NCBI RefSeq assembly: GCF_002127225.1
Contig: NZ_NFUR01000001.1
Location: forward strand, 745,592-809,591
Direction of reading: 5' to 3'
Origin: Sphingomonas sp. IBVSS2
Lineage (GTDB): Bacteria; Pseudomonadota; Alphaproteobacteria; Sphingomonadales; Sphingomonadaceae
DNA: 64,000 nucleotides
Part shown: in pieces, positions 39,825 through 48,026 of the stretch
How positions within the stretch are numbered: position 1 is the stretch's first letter
Layout of the letters: each line of letters starts with the position of its first letter
The notes under the pieces: generated by a model
What the model saw: only the letters and a program-made list of their open reading frames with translations
Told to the model about the DNA's origin: nothing
Databases searched by the model: none
Program-made: the position numbers and the translations under genes

Positions 39825-39825
<1 letters not shown>

Positions 39826-40049
39826 TGCCGCACGTCATGCTCCATCTCGCCGCCGGGCGGTCCGAAGCCGAGAAGCGGCGCCTGGCCGATGCGCTGGCCG
39901 ATGCCGTGACGGCGGCGATCGGATCGCCGGCGGACACCATCTCGGTCGCGATCGAGGATGTGCCGATGGACGACTGGCCGCAATTCCATCGCCGCGAGAT
40001 CGTCGCCCGGCCCGCGCTGCTGTTCAGGCCGCCGGGCTACACGCTCTGA
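39825..40049 (+). CDS. Tautomerase-family protein (4-oxalocrotonate tautomerase-like)
   Basis: This 74-residue protein begins MPHVMLHLAAGRSEAEKRRL, so the mature proline-1 can act as catalytic base. The rest (LADAVTAAIGSPADTISVAI, EDVPMDDWPQFHRREI) fits the family. Its start overlaps the cupin stop by one base (TGATG). It is a distant relative of the tautomerase at 25690. The substrate is unknown. Confidence 0.83.
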
Positions 40050-40087
40050 CCCCCCTTTCCTTCCCCCAAGACCAACCGAGGACCCTC

Positions 40088-41155
40088 ATGCCCAGCCCAG
40101 CCAAGGCCTATGCCGCCCAGTCGGCGACCGCGCCGCTCGCGCCCTTCAGCTTCGCGCGCCGCGACCTGCTGCCCGACGACGTCTCGATCGACATCCTCTA
40201 TTGCGGCGTCTGCCATTCGGACCTGCACACCGTGCGCGGCGAATGGGGCGGCACGCTCTATCCCTCGGTCCCCGGCCATGAGATCGTCGGCCGCGTGACG
40301 GCGGTGGGCGGCGACGTCACGCGCTTCGCGGTGGGCGACCTGGTCGGCGTCGGCTGCATGGTCGACAGTTGCGGCCATTGCCCGTCCTGCCATGCCGGCG
40401 AGGAGCAGTTCTGCGAGACCACCGGTTTCGTCGGCACCTATAATGGCGCGGACAAGGTGCTGGGCGGTCACACCTTCGGCGGCTATTCGGACCATATCGT
40501 CGTCAAGGACGTCTTCGTCGCGCGCATCCGCCATGACGAGAAGGACCTGGCCGCGGTCGCGCCGCTGCTGTGCGCGGGCATCACCACCTATTCGCCGCTG
40601 CGCCACTGGAAGGCGGGGCCGGGCAAGAAGGTCGGCGTGGTCGGCATCGGCGGCCTTGGCCATATGGGCATCAAGCTCGCCGCGGCGATGGGCGCGCACG
40701 TCGTCGCCTTCACCACGTCGCCCGACAAGATCGAGGACGCGAAGAAGCTGGGCGCGCACGAAGTCGTGGTCTCGCGCGATGCCGAGGCGATGGCGGCGCA
40801 TGCCAACAGCTTCGACTTCATCCTGAACACCGTCGCCGTGGCGCACGACCTCAACGCGTTCCTGGTGCTGCTCCGCCGCGACGGCACGATGACGCTGGTC
40901 GGCGCGCCCGAGCATCCGCACCCCTCGCCGGACATCTTCAACCTGCTGCTCAATCGCCGTGCGATCGCCGGCTCGCCGATCGGCGGCATGGTCGAGACGC
41001 AGGAGATGCTCGATTTCTGCGCCGAGCGCGGCATCACCGCCGATATCGAGATGATCCGGATGCAGGATATCGAGACGGCCTATGCGCGCATGACGAAGAG
41101 CGACGTGAAATATCGCTTCGTCATCGACATGGCTTCGCTGAAGGCGGAGGGATAA
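40088..41155 (+). CDS. Zinc-dependent NAD(P) alcohol dehydrogenase (cinnamyl-alcohol type)
   Basis: This 355-residue protein has the zinc alcohol dehydrogenase layout: catalytic zinc residues in YCGVCHSDLHTVRGEWGG and VPGHEIVGRVTAVG, the structural zinc cysteines in CGHCPSCHAGEEQFC, and the nucleotide-binding VGVVGIGGLGHMGIKLAAAM. It resembles YahK/AdhC-type aldehyde reductases, which prefer NADPH. It is 38 bases after the tautomerase gene and probably belongs to the LysR-controlled set for aldehyde handling. Confidence 0.93.
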   Translation: MPSPAKAYAAQSATAPLAPFSFARRDLLPDDVSIDILYCGVCHSDLHTVRGEWGGTLYPSVPGHEIVGRVTAVGGDVTRFAVGDLVGVGCMVDSCGHCPSCHAGEEQFCETTGFVGTYNGADKVLGGHTFGGYSDHIVVKDVFVARIRHDEKDLAAVAPLLCAGITTYSPLRHWKAGPGKKVGVVGIGGLGHMGIKLAAAMGAHVVAFTTSPDKIEDAKKLGAHEVVVSRDAEAMAAHANSFDFILNTVAVAHDLNAFLVLLRRDGTMTLVGAPEHPHPSPDIFNLLLNRRAIAGSPIGGMVETQEMLDFCAERGITADIEMIRMQDIETAYARMTKSDVKYRFVIDMASLKAEG

Positions 41156-41170
41156 AGCAGCCGTTCCGTC

Positions 41171-41194
41171 GTGGCGCTCGATCCCGGGCGCCAC
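41171..41194 (+). terminator. Hairpin after the alcohol dehydrogenase gene
   Basis: GTGGCGC and GCGCCAC form a seven-base stem around TCGATCCCGG. No T-tract follows, so terminator function is only likely by position at the end of the four-gene run. Confidence 0.5.
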
Positions 41195-41284
41195 GGTCGA
41201 ACATAGCCAAATCGGTTGTAATGTAGGATTCGAAATGTTCCCCATATGTTCGCGGCAACTCGCTGCGCGAATGGGAGAATCCGA

Positions 41285-42817
41285 ATGGCAATTTTTCAGC
41301 GACCGGAAGCTGGGGCGGTGGTGCGCGACCTTAACGGGAAGGTCGCCGAGGCCCAGCTCAACGTGCGGGACTGGGGAGCGGTCGGAAATTATAGCGCCGA
41401 TGACACGGATGCGATTCAGGCGTGCTTCGATGCGGCGCCTCCCGGTGCGACCGTGCACTTTCCCTCGGGGAAGGACCTTGCCACGTTCCGGGTGACCCGG
41501 CAGCTCAACATCAACAATGAGATCTGCCTCAGCGGCGAATTGTCGCGCATCGTCGGCGATTTCACCGGCGATCATGCTTCCGATGACTTGCTGCACTTCA
41601 ACGTGCCGATCGAGATGCGCAACATCGTGATCGAGCGGCTGACGCTTAATTTCAACAATGGTGGCCGGCATGCAATCTATGTCGGCAATGCTTCCGGCAA
41701 GGGCGCGCTGGGCTGGGTGATCCGCAACTGCGTGGTCGCCGGCGGCGCCGATCCCGAGGGCCGCGCCATCGTGTTCGATCATATCGGCACCCACTTCAAT
41801 CGTATCCGGGACAATCAGATCATCAACGGTATCCTGCTACACGGCGCGGATGGGACGATCATCGACGGTAATCTGATCTTCGGCGAGCGTTGCGGCGTGA
41901 CGGTGGAGCTCGCGAACGGGGCCTACAAGACGCAGATCGTCAACAACGGGATCACCGCGCGGGATGGCGGCGTGTTCCTGCGCGCCGCGCAACAGGTCGA
42001 TATCGAGAACAACCAGTTCGAGCAGGGCTTTGACGGCGCCCGCGAATCGAACGTCAATGCCTTCGAAGTGACGCCGGGTCTGCGCGTGGCCTCGCACATC
42101 ATCGCCTATGGCGGCGACGAAGCGGTCCGCGACATTCGCATCCTCGGCAACAATTTCGGTTCGGGTGTCAATCAGGAAGCGGCGATCTCGCTGGTCGGCT
42201 ATACGCGCGATATCCTGATCGACGAGAACGTCTTCGCCAATCTCGGGACCAGCCTCTACGATATCCGCATCTTCAACGAGACGAGCGCCTATACCGTCAT
42301 CGGCGAGCGGAATCGCGTCTATGGCATTACGCGAACCGGGCTCCAGAGCCGCTTCGAGGCGAACTCGCTCGACCCCAAGGCGCTGCTGCGTGTTCATGAC
42401 AATGGCAAGGGCAGCTACGGCTATGCCGCGCGCAAGGGGAAGGCAGCGCTCGATCTGCGCAACGGCTGGGATGCGACTCAGGATTTCGCGATCTGGAAGG
42501 GTGAGGACGACCGGCTGCACATGACCGGCGGCCTGATCCATGGCGCCAATGCCGGCGGCACACTGGTCGGCGTGCTGCCCCCGACGATGCGGCCGGTGGC
42601 GGATGCGCGGTTCTTCTGGGGCGGGGTCCACAATGTCGTCGCCTCGAACCTGCAAACGCGTCTGCTCGTGCTCGGCGGCACTGGCGAGATCTGGGTTCAA
42701 TCCGCGGAAGTGGCGAATGCCGGCGGTGATGGCCTGGGCGGCACGCCGACGATCAGCTGGATGCATGCCACGCAACCGATCCAGGGGCGGGCGGAATATC
42801 TGTCAGGCCCCTTCTGA
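41285..42817 (+). CDS. Right-handed beta-helix (pectate-lyase-like) protein
   Basis: This 510-residue protein has an N-terminal tailspike-like segment (LNVRDWGAVGNYSADDTDAI, the usual start of phage tailspikes and pectate-lyase-like helices). Many short strand repeats follow, with Asn-rich turns (NNGITARDGGVFLRAAQQVD, ENNQFEQGFDG, DIRILGNNFGSGV). No signal peptide is visible. Carbohydrate binding or depolymerisation is typical for the fold, but no catalytic residues can be assigned. Codon use is less GC-extreme than in the neighbours. The ATG at 41285 has a GGGAGA site. It stands alone next to ssrA, a usual integration spot, so horizontal origin is plausible. Confidence 0.75.
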   Translation: MAIFQRPEAGAVVRDLNGKVAEAQLNVRDWGAVGNYSADDTDAIQACFDAAPPGATVHFPSGKDLATFRVTRQLNINNEICLSGELSRIVGDFTGDHASDDLLHFNVPIEMRNIVIERLTLNFNNGGRHAIYVGNASGKGALGWVIRNCVVAGGADPEGRAIVFDHIGTHFNRIRDNQIINGILLHGADGTIIDGNLIFGERCGVTVELANGAYKTQIVNNGITARDGGVFLRAAQQVDIENNQFEQGFDGARESNVNAFEVTPGLRVASHIIAYGGDEAVRDIRILGNNFGSGVNQEAAISLVGYTRDILIDENVFANLGTSLYDIRIFNETSAYTVIGERNRVYGITRTGLQSRFEANSLDPKALLRVHDNGKGSYGYAARKGKAALDLRNGWDATQDFAIWKGEDDRLHMTGGLIHGANAGGTLVGVLPPTMRPVADARFFWGGVHNVVASNLQTRLLVLGGTGEIWVQSAEVANAGGDGLGGTPTISWMHATQPIQGRAEYLSGPF

Positions 42818-42830
42818 ACCGGTGATTTGG

Positions 42831-42862
42831 AGGGAGCGCGGGAAACCCGCTCCCTCTTCCTC
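42831..42862 (+). terminator. Terminator after the beta-helix gene
   Basis: GAGGGAGC and GCTCCCTC, with inner GGG/CCC pairs and the loop AAA, form a strong stem followed by a pyrimidine run (TTCCTCC). It lies between the beta-helix gene and the convergent ssrA gene. Confidence 0.7.
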
Positions 42863-42954
42863 CGCCATATGAAGAGCCCCGGACCGGTTCGGCCTTGCGG
42901 TGCTCCATCCAAGGAAATGCGGAAAGGGCGGGGCGTTGCCGCCGCGCGGCGTTG

Positions 42955-43312
42955 TCCGGGCCCGTGTAAGGTCCAGGGGGTTCTGTTGCCCGGCCCCCCT
43001 GGTGGCCGCTGGATTCCGCTTCTGTTGCCCGGTGCGGTCCAACCGCGCATTTTAGAGTAACCTTGGGCCGTTAGGCCGTGGGGTTACGCCGCAATAGCGA
43101 GTGCTTCGTTATCGTTGGCACTTGTGTTTCAGACCGTCACGGTGGCCCAGGCCGAGAGATAGTCAGCGCTTTTCAACACACGTCGATCCTAGTTCGGCCC
43201 CGTCATCAACTGCCTTGGCAGGTAGCTGGTGGTGGAGCCGCCGGGTACCGCCCCCGGGTCCGCTGCGCCTATTGCACGCCGTCGTTTATCCCCATAGCCG
43301 ACCGAAGCCGGC
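42955..43312 (-). ncRNA. ssrA: Circularly permuted two-piece tmRNA (ssrA)
   Basis: On the minus strand the acceptor piece comes first, about 43312-43230. It has a T-arm stem CCGGG/CCCGG, the strand CGGCTCC and ACCA ending at 43230. A 28-base linker (43202-43229) follows, then the coding piece from 43201, which opens with GGGGCCG. GGGGCCG pairs with CGGCTCC over seven bases, one a G-U. The tag frame lies at 43084-43119 and reads ANDNEALAIAA-stop. Two similar pseudoknot-like units (CCGGGCAACAGAA) follow. Processing would release the linker and leave two RNA pieces, as known for alphaproteobacteria. The outer ends are estimates. Confidence 0.93.
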
Positions 43313-43318
43313 AGCCCC

Positions 43319-43324
43319 TATATA
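43319..43324 (-). promoter_or_regulatory. Likely -10 element of ssrA
   Basis: TATATA lies seven bases before the predicted 5' end of the tmRNA at about 43312. It forms the centre of a perfect 18-base palindrome (43313-43330, AGCCCC-TATATA-GGGGCT). The -35 region is weak (CTTTTC at 43342-43347, with 17 bases between). Confidence 0.5.
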
Positions 43325-43408
43325 GGGGCTCGGCGATTAATGAAAAGGTCAGGCTGCATTCCCTAAGGCCTTCACAGTGCCGCAAACAATTGGCATGGAG
43401 GCTGCATC

Positions 43409-43840
43409 ATGTTGACCCAGCGTTCCCGCTATGCGCTGCGCGCGATGCTTTTCCTTGCCGGACAGCCCGCTGCCGGCGCGCCCACGCCGATGAACCGCAT
43501 CGCCGCCGAGGCGAATGTGCCGCGCAAGTTCCTCGAGCTGATCCTCGCCGATCTGCGCGAGGCGGGCTTCCTCAGTTCCACGCGCGGCAAGGCCGGCGGC
43601 TATCGCCTGGCGCGGCCGACGCACCTCATCTCGCTGGGCGAGATCATCCGGGTGATCGAGGGGCCGCTGGCCCTGGTCCCCTGTGTCAGCCGCACCGCCT
43701 ATCGCCCGTGCAACGACTGCAAGGACGAAGCGAGCTGCGCGATCCGCCACGCCATGGCGCGTGTCCGCGACGAGACCGCGCGTATCCTCGACGGCACCAG
43801 CCTGGCCGATGCCGTCGCGGAAGACCTTGCCGCGGCCTAG
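43409..43840 (+). CDS. Rrf2-family transcriptional regulator with a likely Fe-S site
   Basis: This 143-residue protein has the Rrf2 winged helix ([17 protein letters not shown], then [20 protein letters not shown] and [11 protein letters not shown]). Four cysteines follow in a short stretch ([16 protein letters not shown] and EASCAIR), the place where IscR and NsrR bind an iron-sulfur cluster. An Fe-S or redox sensor is therefore likely. No suf/isc genes are adjacent, so its targets are unknown. Its end overlaps the convergent mscL gene by four bases. Confidence 0.88.
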   Translation: MLTQRSRYALRAMLFLAGQPAAGAPTPMNRIAAEANVPRKFLELILADLREAGFLSSTRGKAGGYRLARPTHLISLGEIIRVIEGPLALVPCVSRTAYRPCNDCKDEASCAIRHAMARVRDETARILDGTSLADAVAEDLAAA

Positions 43841-44268
43841 GCCGCGTTTTTCTTCTTCAACTCGTCGCGGATCTCGCGCAGCAGCGTCACGTCGGCCGGT
43901 TCGGCGGCCGCGGCTTCCTCCGGCTTGGGGAGCATGCGGTTCACCGCGCGCACCAGCAGGAAGATGATGAAGGCGACGATCAGGAAATTGACCGCCGCGG
44001 TGACGAACGCGCCATAGCCGAACAGCGGCACGCCGGCCTTTTTCAGCGCGGCATAGTCGGTCGATCCGGCCAGGCTGGCGGGGATCGGGCCCAGCGCGAT
44101 GAAATAGCTGGAGAAATCGAGCCCGCCAAAGATCTTGCCGATCAGCGGCATCAGCAGATCGTCGGTGAGCGAGCTGACGATCTTGCTGAAGGCGGCGCCG
44201 ATGATGACCGCCACCGCAAGGTCGATCACGTTGCCGCGCGAAACGAACGCCTTGAATTCCTTGAACAT
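43837..44268 (-). CDS. mscL: Large-conductance mechanosensitive channel MscL
   Basis: This 143-residue protein has the MscL pore helix motif [20 protein letters not shown] and a second transmembrane helix ([20 protein letters not shown]), with a charged C-terminal helix ([15 protein letters not shown]). It opens under membrane tension to release solutes during hypo-osmotic shock. The ATG at 44268 gives the standard MFKEFKAF start; the longer frame has a non-homologous extension. Confidence 0.95.
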   Translation of the reverse strand: MFKEFKAFVSRGNVIDLAVAVIIGAAFSKIVSSLTDDLLMPLIGKIFGGLDFSSYFIALGPIPASLAGSTDYAALKKAGVPLFGYGAFVTAAVNFLIVAFIIFLLVRAVNRMLPKPEEAAAAEPADVTLLREIRDELKKKNAA

Positions 44269-44426
44269 CCCTTCGGCTCCCGTCTCCTGCCGCCGAGGTG
44301 CGGCATCCCGGGCATGATGCACGGATGCGGACCGTTCGCAAATGCCGACTGTCCGATTTCGCTTTCGAACCCCGGTGTGGCCACGGTATAAGACACTCCG
44401 AACCAGATCCGGAGGATCATGACGTG

Positions 44427-45017
44427 ATGAAGTTTCGTGCCGTTCTCGCCCTTGCCGGCGCCGCCTTGCTCTCGGCCTGCGGGCTCAACAGCGTGCCCAC
44501 CGCGGAAGAGAATGCGAAGGCGAAATGGGCCGATGTGCAGGCCGCCTATCAGCGCCGCGCCGATACCATCCCCGCACTGGTCAACACGGTGAAGGGTGCC
44601 GCCGCGTCCGAAGGCAAGATCCTGACCGACGTGGTCGAGGCGCGCGCCAAGGCGACTTCGGTACAGGTTTCGGCGAACGATCTCACCGATCCGGCCAAGG
44701 TCCAGGCCTTCCAGGCGGCGCAGCAGCAGCTGAGCGGCTCGCTCGGCCGCCTGCTCGCCACCGTCGAGGCCTATCCCCAGCTGCAGAGCCAGCAGACGTT
44801 CAAGACGCTGATGGATCAGATCGAGGGCAGCAACAACCGCATCACCGTCTCGGTGCGCGACTATAACGCCGCGGTGCAGGCCTATAACACCCGCATCCGC
44901 ACCTTCCCCGACGCGATCGGCGCCAAGATCTTCTACGGTGCCAAGCCGATCGTCCCGTTCCAGGCGCAGGCAGGCGCGGAGAAGATGCCCGAGGTCAGCT
45001 TCGGGAACAGCAACTGA
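44427..45017 (+). CDS. LemA-family lipoprotein
   Basis: This 196-residue protein has a lipoprotein signal ([16 protein letters not shown]) and the LemA coiled-coil core ([40 protein letters not shown] and [15 protein letters not shown]). LemA proteins are membrane-facing helical proteins of unclear role, often beside TPM-domain genes, as here. A GGAGG site precedes the start; GTG at 44424 is an alternative. The next gene starts almost at once. Confidence 0.9.
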   Translation: MKFRAVLALAGAALLSACGLNSVPTAEENAKAKWADVQAAYQRRADTIPALVNTVKGAAASEGKILTDVVEARAKATSVQVSANDLTDPAKVQAFQAAQQQLSGSLGRLLATVEAYPQLQSQQTFKTLMDQIEGSNNRITVSVRDYNAAVQAYNTRIRTFPDAIGAKIFYGAKPIVPFQAQAGAEKMPEVSFGNSN

Positions 45018-45019
45018 TC

Positions 45020-45583
45020 CTGAGGGCGCTCCTCCTCTGCGGCGCGCTCGCGGCCTGCAAGCCCGTTGCGCAGAACGCGCAGTCCGTTTCCGCCGGATGT
45101 ACCCCTCCGGCGGCGACGGCAGCGCCCGTGGCGGACGCAGTGGGGAAGCCGGGGCCTGCCCCGGCCGGCTATGATTTCCCGGCGCTGACCGGCCGCGTGG
45201 TCGACGCCGCCGGCCTGTTGTCGGTCAGCGAGCGGCGCAGGCTTTCGAACCGGCTGGTCGATGTCGAGAAACAGTCGAAGCATCAGTTCGTGGTGGTGAC
45301 GGTGAAGAGCCTGGGCGGCCATGACATCGCCGACTATGGCCTGAACCTCGGCCGCACCTGGGGCATCGGCCGCAAATGCTTCAACGACGGCGTGCTGCTG
45401 ATCGTGGCGCCCAATGAGCGCAAGGTGCGGATCGAAGTCGGCTATGGCCTCGAAAAGGCGCTGCGCGACGAGGAAGCGGGCGAGATCATCCGCAACGACA
45501 TCCTGCCGCGCTTCAAGGAAGGCAAATACCCCGAAGGCATCGCCGCCGGCAGCGAGGCCATCATTCGCGAGATCACCCGATGA
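45020..45583 (+). CDS. TPM-domain lipoprotein with a non-canonical start codon
   Basis: This 187-residue frame has a TPM (YgcG/TLP18.3-type) domain: LTGRVVDAAGLLSVSERRRL, then QFVVVTVKSLGGHDIADYGL and NDGVLLIVAPNERKVRIEVG. No ATG, GTG or TTG lies upstream in frame before position 45128. The sequence just after the LemA stop nevertheless encodes a good lipoprotein signal (LRALLLCGALAACKP). A CTG at 45020, or the preceding ATC, is therefore the likely start. With GTG at 45128 the protein would be cytosolic and 151 residues long. The stop overlaps the next start. Confidence 0.7.
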   Translation: MRALLLCGALAACKPVAQNAQSVSAGCTPPAATAAPVADAVGKPGPAPAGYDFPALTGRVVDAAGLLSVSERRRLSNRLVDVEKQSKHQFVVVTVKSLGGHDIADYGLNLGRTWGIGRKCFNDGVLLIVAPNERKVRIEVGYGLEKALRDEEAGEIIRNDILPRFKEGKYPEGIAAGSEAIIREITR

Positions 45584-46440
45584 TATTGTTGCGTAGCCTG
45601 CTCGCGTTCCTGCTCGTCCTGGTGCCGCTCTCGGCCCAGGCACAGCCCAATTTCCCCAAGCTCACCGGCCGGGTGGTCGACGACGCGCATCTGCTCTCGC
45701 CCGAGCAGGCCGCCCAGCTCACCCAGCTTTCGGACGAGGTGGAGAAGGCCTCGTCGCGCCAGTTCGTCGTCGCGACCATTCCCGATCTCCAGGGCTATGA
45801 CATCGCCGATTACGGCTATCAGCTCGGCCGGGCCTGGGGGATCGGGCAGAAGGGCGCGAACAACGGCATCCTCCTCCTGGTCGCGCCCAACGAGCGCAAG
45901 GTGCGGATCGAAGTCGGCTATGGTCTCGAGCCGATCATGACCGACGGCCTGTCCAGCCAGATCATCAACGAGACGATCATCCCCAGGTTCAAGGCCGGCG
46001 ACATGGCGGGCGGCATCGTGGCGGGCGCGCAGGCGATCGGCGCGCAGATGAAGCTGCCGCTCGAAGCCGCCGAGCAGCGCGCGCAGCAACAACAGGCTCA
46101 GGTCACCCAGACGCGCCAGAAGAGCCATGGCGGCGGCGGTTTTCCCGTCGGCCTGATCTTCTGGGGCATCATCCTGGTCTTCGTGATCCTGCCCATGCTC
46201 GGCATCTTCGGCCGGCGCCGGCGGCGCGGGCCCTGGGACCGGCCCTATCGCGGCGATGGCGGCGCGCTGCCGATCATCCTCTGGTCGATCGCGAGCGAGA
46301 TCGGCCGCGAGGCCAGCCGCGGCGGCGGCAGCGGCTGGGGCGGAGGCGGCGGCGACGGCTGGGGAGGCGGCGGCGGGGGCGGCGGCTTCTCGGGCGGCGG
46401 CGGATCGTTCGGGGGCGGCGGCGCCTCGGGGAGCTGGTGA
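45580..46440 (+). CDS. TPM-domain membrane protein with a glycine-rich tail (YgcG-like)
   Basis: This 286-residue protein has a signal peptide (LLAFLLVLVPLSAQAQP), a TPM domain (LTGRVVDDAHLLSPEQAAQL and GYDIADYGYQLGRAWGIGQK), one transmembrane helix around residues 187-206 (GLIFWGIILVFVILPMLGIF) and a glycine/serine-rich tail (GGGGFSGGGGSFGGGGASG). This is the standard YgcG layout. It overlaps the previous gene by four bases (ATGA). Function is unknown; some TPM proteins have phosphatase activity. Confidence 0.88.
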   Translation: MILLRSLLAFLLVLVPLSAQAQPNFPKLTGRVVDDAHLLSPEQAAQLTQLSDEVEKASSRQFVVATIPDLQGYDIADYGYQLGRAWGIGQKGANNGILLLVAPNERKVRIEVGYGLEPIMTDGLSSQIINETIIPRFKAGDMAGGIVAGAQAIGAQMKLPLEAAEQRAQQQQAQVTQTRQKSHGGGGFPVGLIFWGIILVFVILPMLGIFGRRRRRGPWDRPYRGDGGALPIILWSIASEIGREASRGGGSGWGGGGGDGWGGGGGGGGFSGGGGSFGGGGASGSW

Positions 46441-46441
46441 G

Positions 46442-47113
46442 ATGCGATTGACCGATCAGGACCGCGAGGCCGTTACCGCGGCCGTCACGGCGGCCGAGCT
46501 GACCACCAATGGCGAGATCGTCACGGTCGTCGCGGGGCGTTCCGATGCCTATCACGACGTCGCGCTGCACTGGGCGGTGCTGGCGATGCTGCTCGTCCTT
46601 GCGCTGCTCGCCTGGCAGCCCTGGCCGGCGGAGTGGCTGCACAGCCGCTTCATCGACAGCTGGGCGCAGGTGGTGCCGGCGCGCTGGTATCTCACCATCG
46701 CGCTGGTGCTGATGGCGGTGACCTTCCTGGTCGCGCGGGTTGTGCTCGCGCTCGATGTGCTGCGGCTGTTCCTAACCCCCGGCGCGACCAAGACCCGCCG
46801 CGTCCACCGCCGCGCGCTGGAGCTGTTCCGCGCCGCGGCCGAGAAGCGCACCCGCGGATCGACCGGCGTGCTCGTCTATCTGAGCCTGGCCGAGCATCGC
46901 GCCGTGATCCTGGCCGACGAGGGGATCCATTCGAAGGTAACCGCCGATGTCTGGGGCGCGGCGATGGCGGCGCTGGTCGGCGGCCTCAAGGAGGATCGCG
47001 CGGGCGCGGGCATGGCCGAGGCGGTGCGCCAGATCGGCCTGGTCCTGGCCGAGCATTTCCCCCGCAGCGCGGACGATGTGAACGAGCTTCCCGACCGGGT
47101 GATCGAACTATGA
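46442..47113 (+). CDS. TPM-domain membrane protein
   Basis: This 223-residue protein has an N-terminal TPM-like half (DQDREAVTAAVTAAELTTNG), two transmembrane helices (HWAVLAMLLVLALLAWQPW and YLTIALVLMAVTFLVARVVL) and a C-terminal part with RGSTGVLVYLSLAEHRAVIL. The ATG at 46442 follows the previous stop by one base. It is the third TPM-family gene of the LemA group and probably acts at the same membrane site; the function is unknown. Confidence 0.8.
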   Translation: MRLTDQDREAVTAAVTAAELTTNGEIVTVVAGRSDAYHDVALHWAVLAMLLVLALLAWQPWPAEWLHSRFIDSWAQVVPARWYLTIALVLMAVTFLVARVVLALDVLRLFLTPGATKTRRVHRRALELFRAAAEKRTRGSTGVLVYLSLAEHRAVILADEGIHSKVTADVWGAAMAALVGGLKEDRAGAGMAEAVRQIGLVLAEHFPRSADDVNELPDRVIEL

Positions 47114-47640
47114 GCGATGCGCCCGAGGAAGTGGCGTGGCAGGGCAAGTGGATCACGGCCAAGCGACGGGGGAAGTGGGAATATGTCTCGCGCGCCCGCG
47201 GCATCCGCGCCGCGGTGATCGTGGCGATCGACGCGGATGGCCATGTCCTGCTCGTCGACCAGTATCGCGTGCCGCTCGGCAAGCGCTGCCTCGAACTGCC
47301 GGCCGGGCTGATCGGCGACGAGGCCGGGCATGAGGGCGATTCGCCCTTCGACGCCGCGCGCCGCGAGTTGATCGAGGAAACCGGCTATGATTGCGCGGCG
47401 ATCGAGGATCTGGGCGAATATCATTCCTCGCCCGGCCTGGTCAGCGAAAGCTTCACGCTGGTCCGCGCCACGGGGTTGACCAAGGTGGGGGAAGGCGGCG
47501 GGCTGGAGGATGAGGACATCATCGTCCACCGGGTGCCGCGCGCGGAGGTCGCCGCTTTCGTCGCCGCCAGGCGCGCCGAGGGGCTGGCGATCGACGTGAA
47601 GCTGTTGCTGCTGCTGTCGGGCGCGCTGCTGGGGGATTGA
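47110..47640 (+). CDS. Nudix hydrolase (ADP-ribose pyrophosphatase type)
   Basis: This 176-residue protein has a Nudix motif (GLIGDEAGHEGDSPFDAAR followed by RELIEETGY). The motif carries two extra residues relative to the strict consensus, as in some ADP-ribose pyrophosphatases. The GKWEYVSRARGIRAAVIVA start and the SSPGLVSESFTLVRATGL end fit the NudF-like group. It hydrolyses nucleotide diphosphate derivatives; the substrate is inferred. It overlaps the previous gene by four bases (ATGA). Confidence 0.85.
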   Translation: MSDAPEEVAWQGKWITAKRRGKWEYVSRARGIRAAVIVAIDADGHVLLVDQYRVPLGKRCLELPAGLIGDEAGHEGDSPFDAARRELIEETGYDCAAIEDLGEYHSSPGLVSESFTLVRATGLTKVGEGGGLEDEDIIVHRVPRAEVAAFVAARRAEGLAIDVKLLLLLSGALLGD

Positions 47641-47645
47641 TCGTG

Positions 47646-47674
47646 CCGGGGGCCACCGGGAGGCTGGCGCCCGG
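47646..47674 (+). terminator. Hairpin after the Nudix gene
   Basis: CCGGG-GG-CCA and TGG-CG-CCCGG form a stem around CCGGGAGGC. It lacks a T-tract but closes the LemA-TPM-Nudix transcript by position. Confidence 0.4.
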
Positions 47675-47730
47675 AACCCGGCCATGGACACGGGAACCGG
47701 AGCGGCGAAGGCTAGGCCGCCGCTATCCGA

Positions 47731-48015
47731 TCAGCGGAAATTGTCCGCATAGGCCTGGAGCTTGAGCTTGCGCTCGGGCGCGGCGACCACGTGGAAGGCA
47801 AGGCCCTCGCGCTCGGCATAGGCGGTGGCGGCTTCCAGGGACGGGAAGCTCATGCGCAGCTGCGTGGCGGTCGCGTCGCCGCCGGCCCAGCCGGTGAGGG
47901 GGTCGGCCTGTTGCTGGCGGACCGGCTCGAACTCGAGGATCCAGATCGTCGTGCGCGCACGGCCCGACTGCATGGCGTTCTTGGGCTTCTGGTAGATGCG
48001 GGCGGTCTTGGTCAT
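47731..48015 (-). CDS. Complex I accessory subunit (NDUFS4-like, ETC complex I conserved region)
   Basis: This 94-residue protein has the NDUFS4/18-kDa pattern: ARIYQKPKNAMQSGRARTTI, WILEFEP and PLTGWAGGDATATQLRMSFP, followed by EAATAYAEREGLAFHVV. It is an alphaproteobacterial accessory subunit of NADH:ubiquinone oxidoreductase. Its ATG is 15 bases before the end of the window's hrpB gene on the same strand, so the two may be co-transcribed. Confidence 0.88.
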   Translation of the reverse strand: MTKTARIYQKPKNAMQSGRARTTIWILEFEPVRQQQADPLTGWAGGDATATQLRMSFPSLEAATAYAEREGLAFHVVAAPERKLKLQAYADNFR

Positions 48016-48026
48016 GGGCACACCCC

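Noticed and set aside
42863..43408. Small open frames in the gap before the Rrf2 gene
   Set aside because: They overlap the tmRNA and lack ribosome sites; the RNA structure and tag explain the sequence.
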